Shown here in pieces: positions 40,426 to 48,885 of a DNA stretch of 57,294 bases. The position numbers and the translations under genes were made by a program. This DNA is from JAIBJN01 sp035461525. Its GTDB lineage: Bacteria; Actinomycetota; Thermoleophilia; Gaiellales; Gaiellaceae. The first letter of the stretch is position 1; every line of letters starts with the position of its first letter. The notes beneath the pieces are model-generated. The model searched no databases. It was not told the DNA's origin and was given only the letters and a program-made list of their open reading frames with translations. The stretch is from the NCBI GenBank assembly GCA_035461525.1, contig DATHVD010000044.1, positions 1 to 57,294 of the forward strand, in the 5' to 3' direction.

Positions 40426-42246
40426 GTGAAGATCGTCGTCCTCGTCAAGCAGGTCCCGAACCCGAGCCACGTGAAGCTCGACCCGGAGACGAGGCGTCTC
40501 GTCCGGGAAGGTGTCCCGCTCGAGCTGAACGAGCTCGACGTGTACGCGGTCACCGAGGCGATCCGGCTCCGCGACGCAAACGGCGGCGAGGTCGTGACGA
40601 TGACGATGGGCCCGCCGCAGGCGGAGGAGGCGCTCAGGACGACGCTCGCCATGGGCGCCGACCGCGCGATCCACCTCAGCGACAAGGTGTTCGCGGTGGC
40701 CGACACGATCGGCACCTCGAGGACACTGGCCATGGCGATCGAGAAGGAGGGCGCCGACCTCGTCCTCTGCGGGCGGAAGACCGTCGACTCCGAGACCTGG
40801 CAGGTGCCGCCCGAGACTGCCGCGTTCCTCGGCTGGCCGCAGCTCACGAGCGCGGACCGCCTCTCGCTGGAGGACGGCCGCCTGCGCGGGCGCCGCGAGA
40901 CCGACGAGGGCTACGACACCTACGAGCTCTCCCTCCCCGCGGTCGTCTCCGTCGCCGAGGGCATCAACGAGGGCATCTGGCCCGCAAGGCGCGACGTCGA
41001 GGCGACGGAGAAGGACGCCCGCATCGCCATCTGGACGGGGAAGGACCTCGCGCCGGACGTCGAGGAGGACGATCCACGCTTCGGCCAGACGGGCTCGCCC
41101 ACCCGCGTGCTCGCCGTCAAGGACGTGACGCCGGAGCGCAAGGGCGAGGTCGCCGCCTCCCCGGAGAAGGCCGCGGCCCGCATCACCGCACTCCTGGACG
41201 AAGCCGGGCCCCGCCCCGCCTCCCCATGGGAGAAGCCCGAGCGCCTCGGCGAGACGCCGGGCGAGAGCTACGACTGCTGGACGATCGTCGAGCTCGTCGA
41301 CGGTGCGCCGCGCCACGTCTCGCTCGAGCTCCTCGGCAAGGGGCGCGAGCTCGCCGGCAAGCTCGGCGGCGCCAACGTGGCGCTGATCCTGGGTCGAGAC
41401 CTCGACCCAGCCGCCCGCGAAGCGGCGCGCCACGGCGCCGACCGCGTCGTCCTCGTGGACGACCCTCGCCTCGCCCAGTACCACCCGGACACCTACGCGA
41501 GCGCCCTGCGCCGCGTCGTCGAGCGCGACCGCCCGCACGCGCTCCTCATCCCCTCCACGATCATGGGCCGCGACTACGGTCCGCGCGTCGCCGGCGAACT
41601 CGAGCTGGGGATGACCGGTGACTGCGTCGGCCTCGGCATCGACAAGGCCGGCCGCCTGATCCAGACGAAGCCCGCCTACGGCGGCAACATCGTCTCCGTG
41701 ATCATGGGCGCGACGACGCCCCAGCTCGCCACTGTGCGCCCGGGGATGTTCGCGCCCGTCGAGCCGCGTGACGACCACGAGGCCGAGGTCGTCCGCCTCG
41801 AGCTCGGGGACCTGCCGGAGCCCGCGGCGCGCCTCCTCGAACGCGAGCACCGGCCCGACACAGCAGGGTACGAGCTCGACTCGGCGCACGTGTGCATCTG
41901 CGTCGGCAAGGGGGTCGGAGGGCCGGACGGGGTTGCGGAGATCGAGCGCTACGCGGCCCGTCTCGGCGGGGCCGTCGGCGCGAGCCGAGACGTCACCGAC
42001 GCGGGCTGGCTGCCGAAGAACCGCCAGATCGGCCTCACCGGGCGCGCGATCGCCCCGCGCCTCCTCGTCGAGGTCGGCGTCCGCGGCGCCTTCGAGCACC
42101 TCGTCGGCTCCGTGCATGCCGGCGTCATCGTCGCGCTGAACGCGAACGAGCGTGCCCCGATCTTCGAGCACGCGGACGTGAGCCTCGTCGGCGACTGGCG
42201 CGAGACGCTGCCGCCGCTCGTCGCCGCCCTGGAGGGGAGGGTCTGA
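40426..42246 (+). CDS. Electron transfer flavoprotein, beta and alpha subunits fused
   Basis: A 606-aa single chain. Residues 1 to about 260 are the ETF beta domain (start KIVVLVKQVPNP; ATTLAMGADRAIHL-like segment; PAVVSVAEGINEGIWPARRD). Residues from about 280 are the ETF alpha domain (HVSLELLGKGRELAGKLGG). This is followed by its FAD-binding part, with GRDYGPRVAGELELGMTGDC, TKPAYGGNIVSVIMG and EVGVRGAFEHLVG. In standard ETF alpha the last motif is GISGAIQH; here Ser is Arg and Gln is Glu. GTG 40426 gives the family N-terminus. It shares one base with the hydrolase gene (TGATG). It passes electrons from acyl-CoA-type dehydrogenases to the quinone pool. Confidence 0.9.
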   Translation: MKIVVLVKQVPNPSHVKLDPETRRLVREGVPLELNELDVYAVTEAIRLRDANGGEVVTMTMGPPQAEEALRTTLAMGADRAIHLSDKVFAVADTIGTSRTLAMAIEKEGADLVLCGRKTVDSETWQVPPETAAFLGWPQLTSADRLSLEDGRLRGRRETDEGYDTYELSLPAVVSVAEGINEGIWPARRDVEATEKDARIAIWTGKDLAPDVEEDDPRFGQTGSPTRVLAVKDVTPERKGEVAASPEKAAARITALLDEAGPRPASPWEKPERLGETPGESYDCWTIVELVDGAPRHVSLELLGKGRELAGKLGGANVALILGRDLDPAAREAARHGADRVVLVDDPRLAQYHPDTYASALRRVVERDRPHALLIPSTIMGRDYGPRVAGELELGMTGDCVGLGIDKAGRLIQTKPAYGGNIVSVIMGATTPQLATVRPGMFAPVEPRDDHEAEVVRLELGDLPEPAARLLEREHRPDTAGYELDSAHVCICVGKGVGGPDGVAEIERYAARLGGAVGASRDVTDAGWLPKNRQIGLTGRAIAPRLLVEVGVRGAFEHLVGSVHAGVIVALNANERAPIFEHADVSLVGDWRETLPPLVAALEGRV

Positions 42247-43019
42247 TGCGTCTGCACGAGCACGCCTGGGGTCCCGAAGGCGCCCCGGAGATCGTGTGCC
42301 TCCACGGCGTCAACGCCCACGGCCGGCGCTTCCGCCGGCTGGCCGAGGAGCGCCTGGCCGGCCGCTACCGCGTGCGCGCCCTCGATCTCCGAGGCCACGG
42401 CCGCTCGGCCTGGGACGCGCCCTGGACGATCGACGCGCACGTCGAGGACGTCCTCGACACCGTCGCCGAGACGGCCGTCTGGATCGGGCACAGCTTCGGC
42501 GGTCGCGTCCTGCTCGAGGTCGCCGCCCGCGAGCCGAGCCTCGTCAAGCGCGCGGTGCTGCTCGACCCCGCGCTCTGGGTCCCGGAGGAGATCGGCCTTT
42601 CGATCGCCGAGCGCGAGCTCCAGGGGCCGTCGTTCGCGTCTGCCGAGGAGGCGCTCGAGGCGCGCATCGTGTCCGGCGGCCTCGCGCACACGCCGCGCGA
42701 CTTCCTCGAGGAGGAGATGCGGGAGCACCTCGTCGAAAGCCCCGACGGGCGCCTGCGCTACCGCTACTCGCCCGAGGCGGTCGCGGCCGCCTACGGCGAG
42801 ATGGCGCGCCGGCCACCGCCCTTCGAGTCGCTGCGGCTGCCGACCCTCCTCGTCGTCGCCGCGCTCGCCAAGCTCGTGAGCGCCGGCGAGCTGGAGCTCT
42901 ACCGGCAGGCGCTCGGCGACCTCCTCGACGTCGCCGTCGTCCCGGGCGGCCACATCGTTCTCTGGGACGCCTACGAGGAGACGGCCGCCGCGATCGAGTC
43001 CTTCCTCGCGCGGGGCTAG
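42246..43019 (+). CDS. Alpha/beta hydrolase
   Basis: A 257-aa alpha/beta-hydrolase-fold protein. The oxyanion loop is IVCLHGVNAHGRRF, followed by VRALDLRGHGRSAWD. The nucleophile elbow is WIGHSFGGRVLLE (Ser near 80). The catalytic His is in VVPGGHIVLWDAYEE near 236. ATG 42246 overlaps the ETF stop (TGATG), so the two are coupled. The substrate is unknown; with ETF upstream, a thioesterase or esterase role in acyl metabolism is a guess. Its 3' end overlaps arginase by 4 bp on the opposite strand. Confidence 0.85.
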   Translation: MRLHEHAWGPEGAPEIVCLHGVNAHGRRFRRLAEERLAGRYRVRALDLRGHGRSAWDAPWTIDAHVEDVLDTVAETAVWIGHSFGGRVLLEVAAREPSLVKRAVLLDPALWVPEEIGLSIAERELQGPSFASAEEALEARIVSGGLAHTPRDFLEEEMREHLVESPDGRLRYRYSPEAVAAAYGEMARRPPPFESLRLPTLLVVAALAKLVSAGELELYRQALGDLLDVAVVPGGHIVLWDAYEETAAAIESFLARG

Positions 43020-43924
43020 AGGATCCGCTCGCCGAGCGCGCTCGCCACGAGCTCGACGGCGAGCGCGGCGGTCTCGTTCGAGCGGTCGAGGATTGGGTTC
43101 ACCTCCACCACCTCCAGCGAGCCGAGGAGGCCCGACTCGGCGACGAGCTCCAGGGCGAGGTGCGCCTCGCGGTAGGAAAGGCCGCCGCGCACCGGCGTCC
43201 CCACGCCGGGAGCCACATCCGGGTCGACCACGTCCATGTCGAGCGAGACATGGACGAACGGCGCGCCGGAGACGCGGTCCAGCGCCTCGCGGATGACGGG
43301 CTCGAGCCCGCGGCGGTCGAGCTCGCTCATCGTGTGGACGGCGATTCCGGTCTCCCGCAGGTAAGCGCGCTCTCCGTCGTCCAGGGAGCGCGCGCCGAGG
43401 AGAACGGCGTGCTCGGGCAGGACCGCCGGCAACGGCCAGGCGTCGCTGGCGAACTCCTCCGGCGCACGGCCGAGGAGCGCCCCCAGGGGCATGCCGTGGA
43501 CGTTCCCGCTCGGCGTCGTCTCGGGCGTGTTCAGGTCGCCGTGCGCGTCGAGCCAGATGACGGCGCCGGGCCCGTGCACGGACGCCATGCCGCCGACCGT
43601 GCCGAGGGCGATCGAGTGGTCGCCGCCGAGCACGACGGGCGTCCGTCCCTGCTCGACCGCGTGGGCGACACGCCGGGCAATGCGCTCGCACGCCTCGCGG
43701 ATCTCGGCGAGGAAGCGGGCCTTCGGGCTCCCGCTCGCCGTCGCCTCCGCGACCGCCGTCTCGACGTTGCCCCAGTCGGTGCAGTCGAAGCCGAGCCGCT
43801 CGAGCCGCACGTCGAGGCCCGCGTAGCGGATCGCCGACGGGCCCATGTCCACGCCGCGGCGGCCCGCGCCGAGGTCGAGCGGGGCGCCGATGACGGCCAC
43901 CTTCCGATCCGGACGATCCGCCAC
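43016..43924 (-). CDS. rocF: Arginase (ureohydrolase family)
   Basis: A 302-aa dimanganese ureohydrolase. Metal ligands are visible in VVLGGDHSIALGT (near 100), IWLDAHGDLNTPETTPSGN with VHGMPLG, and SLDMDVVDPDVAPGVGTPVR (near 230). The SGNVHGMPL stretch after the DAHxD motif is typical of arginase rather than agmatinase. It hydrolyses arginine to ornithine and urea. ATG 43924 is the start; the tRNA-Phe gene lies 40 bp away on the other strand. Confidence 0.87.
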   Translation of the reverse strand: MADRPDRKVAVIGAPLDLGAGRRGVDMGPSAIRYAGLDVRLERLGFDCTDWGNVETAVAEATASGSPKARFLAEIREACERIARRVAHAVEQGRTPVVLGGDHSIALGTVGGMASVHGPGAVIWLDAHGDLNTPETTPSGNVHGMPLGALLGRAPEEFASDAWPLPAVLPEHAVLLGARSLDDGERAYLRETGIAVHTMSELDRRGLEPVIREALDRVSGAPFVHVSLDMDVVDPDVAPGVGTPVRGGLSYREAHLALELVAESGLLGSLEVVEVNPILDRSNETAALAVELVASALGERIL

Positions 43925-43964
43925 GGTCGGGAACCCTACAGCGGCGCTAGACTTGGAACCCGCT

Positions 43965-44037
43965 GGCGAGGTAGCTCAGTTGGTAGAGCACACGGCTGAA
44001 AACCGTGGTGTCGCCGGTTCGATTCCGGCCCTCGCCA
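43965..44037 (+). tRNA. tRNA-Phe (anticodon GAA)
   Basis: A 73-nt cloverleaf without encoded CCA. Acceptor GGCGAGG pairs with CCTCGCC, with discriminator A. The D arm is GCTC-AGTTGGTA-GAGC. The anticodon arm CACGG-CTGAAAA-CCGTG carries GAA. The T arm is GCCGG-TTCGATT-CCGGC. All stems pair fully. The 3' end is one base from the stop codon of the opposite-strand permease gene, so no terminator of its own is seen before that gene. Confidence 0.97.
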
Positions 44038-44038
44038 C

Positions 44039-44923
44039 TCAACCCTGGACGGCCCGGCGCAGGCCGAGCCGGCGGCGGGGGAGGCCGGAGGGCCAGCGGC
44101 GGGGGTCGAGGGCGTCGCCGACGCCGTCCGCGAGCAGGTTCGCGGCGACGGCGAAGACGGCGATGGCCGCGCTCGGTAGGAGCACGAGCCAGAGGTTCCC
44201 GAAGTGCATGCCCTCGAGGGCGATGTTGCCCCAGGTGGCCGTGGGCGCCTCGGGGCCGAGCCCGAGGACGGAGAGGAACGCCTCCCCGAGGATGATCCCG
44301 GGAAGCTCGAGCAGGAGCGCGACGACGACGACGCCGAGGGCGTTGGGGACGACGTGGCGGCGGGCGATCCGCGTCCCGCCGGCGCCGAGCGCCCGGGCTG
44401 CGCGCACGTAGTCCGTCTGCTTCAACTGCCGCACCTCGCCGCGGACGAGGCGGGCGGTGATCATCCAGCCGACGATCGCGAGCGCGAGCACGACCGTCTG
44501 CACGTTCTGGGCGCTGAGGCTGAGGAGCGCGAGGATGACGATCGAGACCGGGAGGCGCGGGATGGCGAGCAAGCCGTCGAGGAGCCGCATCATGGCCGCG
44601 TCGACGCGCCCGCCGGCCAGGCCCGAGGCGACGCCGTAGGAGACGCCCAGAAGCGCGATCAGGACAAGGGCGGCGCCAGCGATGAGGAGCGTCGTCCGCC
44701 CGCCGGCGGCAAGCCGCGTGAAGACGTCCCGGCCGAAGTTGTCGGTGCCGAGCCAGTGCTCGGCGCTCGGCGGCTGCCGCACCGCCGTGAAGTCGGCCTG
44801 ATTCGGGTCGTAGGGCGAGAGCAGCGGGACGACGACGCAGTAGCCGACGACGAGGACGAGAACGAGCGCGCCGAGCCTGGCCGTCGGCACGCGGGCGAGA
44901 GCGGCAAGCGTGCGCCGGTTCAC
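44039..44923 (-). CDS. ABC transporter permease (DppC/OppC type)
   Basis: A 294-aa inner-membrane permease with about six helices. The N-terminal OppC_N-like part is VVPLLSPYDPNQADFTAVRQ, followed by HWLGTDNFGRDVFTRLAAGG. The EAA loop region is DYVRAARALGAGGTRIARRH, and the family signature LLELPGIILGEAFLSVLGLG follows. It would transport peptides, nickel or similar solutes with its DppB partner. GTG 44923 overlaps the DppB stop as GTGA. No ATPase or binding protein gene is in the window. Confidence 0.88.
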   Translation of the reverse strand: MNRRTLAALARVPTARLGALVLVLVVGYCVVVPLLSPYDPNQADFTAVRQPPSAEHWLGTDNFGRDVFTRLAAGGRTTLLIAGAALVLIALLGVSYGVASGLAGGRVDAAMMRLLDGLLAIPRLPVSIVILALLSLSAQNVQTVVLALAIVGWMITARLVRGEVRQLKQTDYVRAARALGAGGTRIARRHVVPNALGVVVVALLLELPGIILGEAFLSVLGLGPEAPTATWGNIALEGMHFGNLWLVLLPSAAIAVFAVAANLLADGVGDALDPRRWPSGLPRRRLGLRRAVQG

Positions 44924-45855
44924 CGCTCCTCCTCCAGCAGCCGCGGGTCGAGCAGGGCCATGACGACGTCCGCGAGCAGGTTGAGCGCGATGACGACGAC
45001 CGTGAGCGCGACCGTCAGGCCGAGGATCATCGGGTAGTCGCGCGACCTCGCCGCGAGCAGGAAGCTGGAGGAGACACCGGGTATGCCGAAGGCCTCCTCG
45101 ACGAAGAGCGCGCCCGTTACGAGCAAGGCGATCATCGGCGGGGCGGCGGAGAGGAGCGGCACGAGCGAGTTGCGCAGGACGTGCGTGCCCACGATCCGCC
45201 GGAAGCGCAGGCCCTTCGCCAGGGCAGTGCGGACGTAGTCCGCCCCGAGCGTCTCGACGGCGGCGGCGCGGACGAGGCGCGCCGTGTAGCCCGCCGGAGC
45301 GAGCCCGAGCGCGAAGGCCGGCAGCACCTTCGTCTGCCAGCCGTCCCAGCCGGCCGGGAAGAGCCCCCAGCGGAGGACGAGGTACTGAGAGAGCACGAAG
45401 GTGACGAAGAAGACCGGCACGACGAGAAGCACGCTCGAGACGGACGTCGCCAGGTGGTCGAGGACGGAGCCGCGGCGTACGGCCGCGTAGAGCCCCAGCA
45501 GAAGCCCGAGCGGCAGCGCCCACGCCAGCGCCAGGAGCGCGAGCTCGCCGGTGATCGGGAACCCCTGCTCGACGACGTCGTCGACGGAGCGCCTCCGGTC
45601 GACGAGGCTCGGCCCGAACTGGAGCGTGGCGACGTTGCGAACGTAGACGGCGAACTCGACCGGCCAGGGCTCGTCGAGGTGGTAGAAGTCGCTCAGCTCC
45701 TCCTGGAGCGGCGCGGGAAGCCCCATGACGCCCTCCGGCGGCCGGAAGGGCGTGCCCCCGGCGCCGCGCATGAGGGCGAACGTCACGAGCATGACGAGGA
45801 GCACGATCGGCACCGCCCACAGCAGGCGCCGCAGGACGAAGACGGCGAGAGACAC
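44920..45855 (-). CDS. ABC transporter permease (DppB/OppB type)
   Basis: A 311-aa permease with about six membrane helices. The N-terminus FVLRRLLWAVPIVLLVMLVT is typical. The large extracytoplasmic loop and the LATSVSSVLLVVPVFFVTFV segment follow. The EAA loop is VETLGADYVRTALAKGLRFR, and the C-terminus shows IPGVSSSFLLAARSRDYPMI. GTG 45855 is the start. It is coupled to the DppC gene. The operon appears to start here, since the preceding 114 bp (45856-45969) have no gene and the methyltransferase upstream belongs to another group. Confidence 0.88.
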   Translation of the reverse strand: MSLAVFVLRRLLWAVPIVLLVMLVTFALMRGAGGTPFRPPEGVMGLPAPLQEELSDFYHLDEPWPVEFAVYVRNVATLQFGPSLVDRRRSVDDVVEQGFPITGELALLALAWALPLGLLLGLYAAVRRGSVLDHLATSVSSVLLVVPVFFVTFVLSQYLVLRWGLFPAGWDGWQTKVLPAFALGLAPAGYTARLVRAAAVETLGADYVRTALAKGLRFRRIVGTHVLRNSLVPLLSAAPPMIALLVTGALFVEEAFGIPGVSSSFLLAARSRDYPMILGLTVALTVVVIALNLLADVVMALLDPRLLEEER

Positions 45856-45969
45856 CGAGGGATGCGACGGCGGCGCCCCCCGTCCGGTTAGCGACCGCCG
45901 CCGGGCCGAGGGCGAAGAAACGGCGTCCGGGCCGGTGCGACCGTGCCGCGAACGCCGTTTGCTGCGATC

Positions 45970-46605
45970 CTAACCGGGGTCGCCCTTTCGCGCCAGGAGC
46001 GCTGTCCCCTCTCCGGCGGCGACCACCTGGAAGCCGCCGAAGCCGAGCGGCGCGAGGCGGTCGCGGAGCGTGTCGGGGGGCGTCCAGATCGGGGTGAACG
46101 CTCCGCGAGCGTGGGCGATCACGACGTGGCCGCCGGGCGCCGTGACCCGCGCGAGCTCGGAGAAGAATGGGATCATGTTGAGGAGGACGACGAGATCGAA
46201 GGTGCCGTCCTCCCAGGCGAGTGCGGAGGCGTCGGCGACCTCGAAGCGAACGCGTCCGGCCAGGGCGGGCGGCAGGACGTGCCACGCCTGCTCCACCATC
46301 GCGGGCGCGAGGTCGACACCGACGACGCTCGCCTCGGGGAAGCGCTCGGCGACCAGGCGCGCGGCCTTGCCCGTTCCCGTGCCGACGTCGAGGACGCGCC
46401 GGGGCACAGGCTCGACGCGCTCGAGCGCAGCCGCCAGCGGCGCGAACGCCTCCGGGCCCTGCAGGTCCTCCCAGATCGGCGCCAGCCGGCCGAACTGGGC
46501 GCGCAGCGGCCGGCGGAAGAGCCGCCACAGCCAGGGGCGCGCTACGACGGTGCGGGCGGCGACGCGGGCGAAGCGGCGGCCGGCAGCCTCGAGGAGGTCG
46601 TTCAC
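45970..46605 (-). CDS. SAM-dependent methyltransferase
   Basis: A 211-aa class I methyltransferase. Motif I is PRRVLDVGTGTGKAARLVAE, strand 2 is SVVGVDLAPAMVEQAWHVLP, motif II is SALAWEDGTFDLVVLLNMIP, and post-II is ELARVTAPGGHVVIAHARG. GTG 46605 overlaps the SAM-hydroxide adenosyltransferase stop as GTGA. It is the last gene of the long hem/ccm train. The substrate is unknown; a small-molecule or quinone-type target is possible. Confidence 0.82.
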   Translation of the reverse strand: MNDLLEAAGRRFARVAARTVVARPWLWRLFRRPLRAQFGRLAPIWEDLQGPEAFAPLAAALERVEPVPRRVLDVGTGTGKAARLVAERFPEASVVGVDLAPAMVEQAWHVLPPALAGRVRFEVADASALAWEDGTFDLVVLLNMIPFFSELARVTAPGGHVVIAHARGAFTPIWTPPDTLRDRLAPLGFGGFQVVAAGEGTALLARKGDPG

Positions 46606-47417
46606 CGGTCGGCGAGGGCGAGTCGCAGCTCCTGCCCCACCGCCGCGCCGAACATCTCGGCCGCGTGCCCCTGGTTGATGGCGAGCGCGACGTTCCAGTA
46701 CGAGTCCTCGTAGAGGACGATGTCGCCGCGTCGCACCTGCGGAAACGTCCGCGCGGCGATCGCGTAGTAGCGCTCGAACCCGATCTCGAGCTCGACGGTG
46801 GAGCCGGGGACGATCCCGACCCGCTCCAGGTGCTCGCGCCGCAAGTTGAGCTGGACGTTGCCGAAGCGGTCGACGTTGAGGACGGTGGCGACGACCCGGC
46901 GCGTGCCGAGCTCGGGCTCGGGCACCTCGAGACGGACGAGCTCCGCCGGGTCGACGGCAGGGCCGAGGTCTGCGAGCGCCACCCCGGCCGCGAGGTGCGC
47001 GGCCGCCGGCGCGAAGACGTCCCGGCCGTGGAAGGTGTGCGCCACGGGCTCGAGCCGGTAGGTGGGCTCCGTCAGCTCCACCGCCTCTACCACGCCCCCG
47101 TTCCGCTCCGCCGCCACGAGCAGGAGGCCGTTGTCCGGCCCGACGTAGAGCCTCCCGTCGCCGCCCCGGAGCGCGAGCGCCTTGCGGTCGCCGCCAACCT
47201 CCGGGTCGACTACGGCCAGATGGATCCCCTCCGGGAAGTAGGGCAGCGTGTCGGCGAGGACGAGCGCGCCCTGGAGGACGTTCTGCGGCGCGATGCCGTG
47301 CGTGACGTCGATCACCTCGGCGTCGGGCGCGATGCGGCGGATGACCCCGTGACAGACGCCGACGAAGTCGTCCTCGAGTCCGAAGTCCGTCAGGAAGGTG
47401 ATGAACCGGCGTTCGAT
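46602..47417 (-). CDS. SAM hydroxide adenosyltransferase (DUF62), non-canonical start
   Basis: The family hydrolyses S-adenosylmethionine to adenosine and methionine. Conserved parts are FLTDFGLEDDFVG, then VIDVTHGIAPQNVLQGAL, PYFPEGIHLAVVDPEVGG, VGPDNGLLL, TFHGRDVFAPAAAHLA (Arg and His of the active triad) and NVDRFGNVQLNL. The conserved N-terminal strand and TDFG Asp lie upstream of the first GTG (47315). Between an in-frame TAA and that GTG there is no ATG, GTG or TTG. Candidate starts are ATC 47417 (ERRFITFLTDFG) or CTG 47393, which overlaps the hemD stop as CTGA. The outer limit is given here. Confidence 0.75.
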   Translation of the reverse strand: MERRFITFLTDFGLEDDFVGVCHGVIRRIAPDAEVIDVTHGIAPQNVLQGALVLADTLPYFPEGIHLAVVDPEVGGDRKALALRGGDGRLYVGPDNGLLLVAAERNGGVVEAVELTEPTYRLEPVAHTFHGRDVFAPAAAHLAAGVALADLGPAVDPAELVRLEVPEPELGTRRVVATVLNVDRFGNVQLNLRREHLERVGIVPGSTVELEIGFERYYAIAARTFPQVRRGDIVLYEDSYWNVALAINQGHAAEMFGAAVGQELRLALADR

Positions 47418-48049
47418 GCGGCGAGCTTAACGGCTTCCACGAGCCCCGCCCGGTCGTGGGTCGCGGCCTCGGCGACCACCTCGAGACCCAGTCGGCGGGC
47501 CTCCGCCGACGTCACCGGGCCGATGGAGACGCAGGGGAGGCCGAGGCCGAGCGCCGCGAGCGCGCGGGCCGCCGAGGCGGAGGCGAGGACCGCGAGGTCG
47601 GCGTCCGGGAAGCGCTCCGGCACGAGCTCGACGGTTCGATAGAGGGGCACGAAGTCGGCCCCGAGCTCGCGGACGAGCACGTCGCGGGCGTCCTCGGCAC
47701 CGGCGAAGAGAACGCGGCCCGCGGGGCGCGGCAGCTCGGCCGCCAGCCCCTCCTGGGTGGAGACGCGGGCCACGAGCGCCGGCTCGGTGCCGCGCTCCCG
47801 GAGAGCGGCCGCCGTTCCCGGGCCTACGACCGCGACGCGAGGAAGCGTGCCCTCGAGCCGCGCGTAGAGCACCTCGACCCCGTTCCGGCTCGTAAGCACG
47901 AGCCAGTCGTAGGTCTCCGCACGCAGGGGCGGACCGGGCAGCGGCTCGACGGCGACGAGCGGGCAGGCCGCGACGTCGAGGCCCTCCGCGGCGAGCTCGG
48001 CCGCGAGCAGCCGCGTGGAGGCCTCCGTCCCGGTGAGGACGATCCTCAT
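47390..48049 (-). CDS. hemD: Uroporphyrinogen-III synthase
   Basis: A 219-aa two-lobed protein of the HemD family. Family-typical segments are YDWLVLTSRNGVEVLYARLE, VAVVGPGTAAALRERG near 75, VLFAGAEDARDVLVRELG near 110, and LPCVSIGPVTSAEARRLGLE near 175. Sequence conservation in the family is low, so the call leans on the adjoining hemC, with which it overlaps as ATGA at 48046-48049. It closes and inverts ring D of hydroxymethylbilane. Confidence 0.88.
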   Translation of the reverse strand: MRIVLTGTEASTRLLAAELAAEGLDVAACPLVAVEPLPGPPLRAETYDWLVLTSRNGVEVLYARLEGTLPRVAVVGPGTAAALRERGTEPALVARVSTQEGLAAELPRPAGRVLFAGAEDARDVLVRELGADFVPLYRTVELVPERFPDADLAVLASASAARALAALGLGLPCVSIGPVTSAEARRLGLEVVAEAATHDRAGLVEAVKLAASNAGSSPS

Positions 48050-48885
48050 CGAGCGTGCGCGGCCAGGGCGGCGAGGAGCTCGTCGGCGAGGGCGAGCGGA
48101 TCCGCTCCGGTGCGGCGCTCGATCCAGGCGCCGTCCTCGTCGGCGACGAGCGCCGCGAGCGTCTCGCCGTCGTGGTGGGCGGCAACGGGAGCGAGGCAGC
48201 CGCCGCCGATCCGGGCCACGCAGGCCCGCTCCGCCCCGACGCGCCGCCGCGTCTCGGATTCGTCGAGCGCCGCCGCCAGCTCCTCCTCGCCCGCCCGCGT
48301 CTGCAGCGCGACGGCGCCCTGGCCCGCTTCGGGCAGCAGCTCATCCGCGGAGAAGCGGTAGCCGATCTCGCCCTCGAGACCGAGTCGCTCGAGGCCCGCC
48401 GCGGCGAGGACGATCGCGTCGAGGCCGCGCTCGCGCATCTTGCGCAGGCGCGTGTCGACGTTCCCGCGCAGCGGCTCGACGGAGAGCGCGGGCTCGAGCG
48501 CGAGGAGCTGCGAGCGCCGCCGCACGGACGCTGTCCCGATCCGCATCCCCGGCCGGACGGCGTCGGCGCCGCAGAGGGCGTCGCGCGGGTCCTCCCGCGG
48601 AAGGTACGCGGCGACGGAGAGGCCGTCGGCCGTCGTCGAGGTCATGTCCTTGGCCGAGTGGACCGCGACGTCGATTCGGCCGGCGAGAAGCGCCTCCTCG
48701 ATCTCCTTGACGAAGACGCCCCGCTCGCCGATCTCGCCGAAGGGCCGCGAGCGGTCGCGGTCGCCCGCGGTCGTGATCGGGACGATGGCGACCTGCGCCC
48801 CGGCCGCGGCCCGCAGCCGGTCGGCCGCCGCCTCGGCCTGGACGAGCGCGAGCCTACTGCCCCGGGTGCCGAGTCGGACCGGCAT
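48046..48885 (-). CDS. hemC: Porphobilinogen deaminase (hydroxymethylbilane synthase)
   Basis: A 279-aa protein. The N-terminus is LGTRGSRLALVQAE. The catalytic Asp is in HSAKDMTS (D80), followed by the Arg-rich TASVRRRSQL and PLRGNVDTRLRKM. Cofactor Cys C230 is in IGGGCLAPVAAH, the site carrying dipyrromethane. It is slightly shorter than E. coli HemC at the C-terminus. ATG 48885 lies inside the end of hemA (32-bp overlap). Confidence 0.95.
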   Translation of the reverse strand: MPVRLGTRGSRLALVQAEAAADRLRAAAGAQVAIVPITTAGDRDRSRPFGEIGERGVFVKEIEEALLAGRIDVAVHSAKDMTSTTADGLSVAAYLPREDPRDALCGADAVRPGMRIGTASVRRRSQLLALEPALSVEPLRGNVDTRLRKMRERGLDAIVLAAAGLERLGLEGEIGYRFSADELLPEAGQGAVALQTRAGEEELAAALDESETRRRVGAERACVARIGGGCLAPVAAHHDGETLAALVADEDGAWIERRTGADPLALADELLAALAAHAR

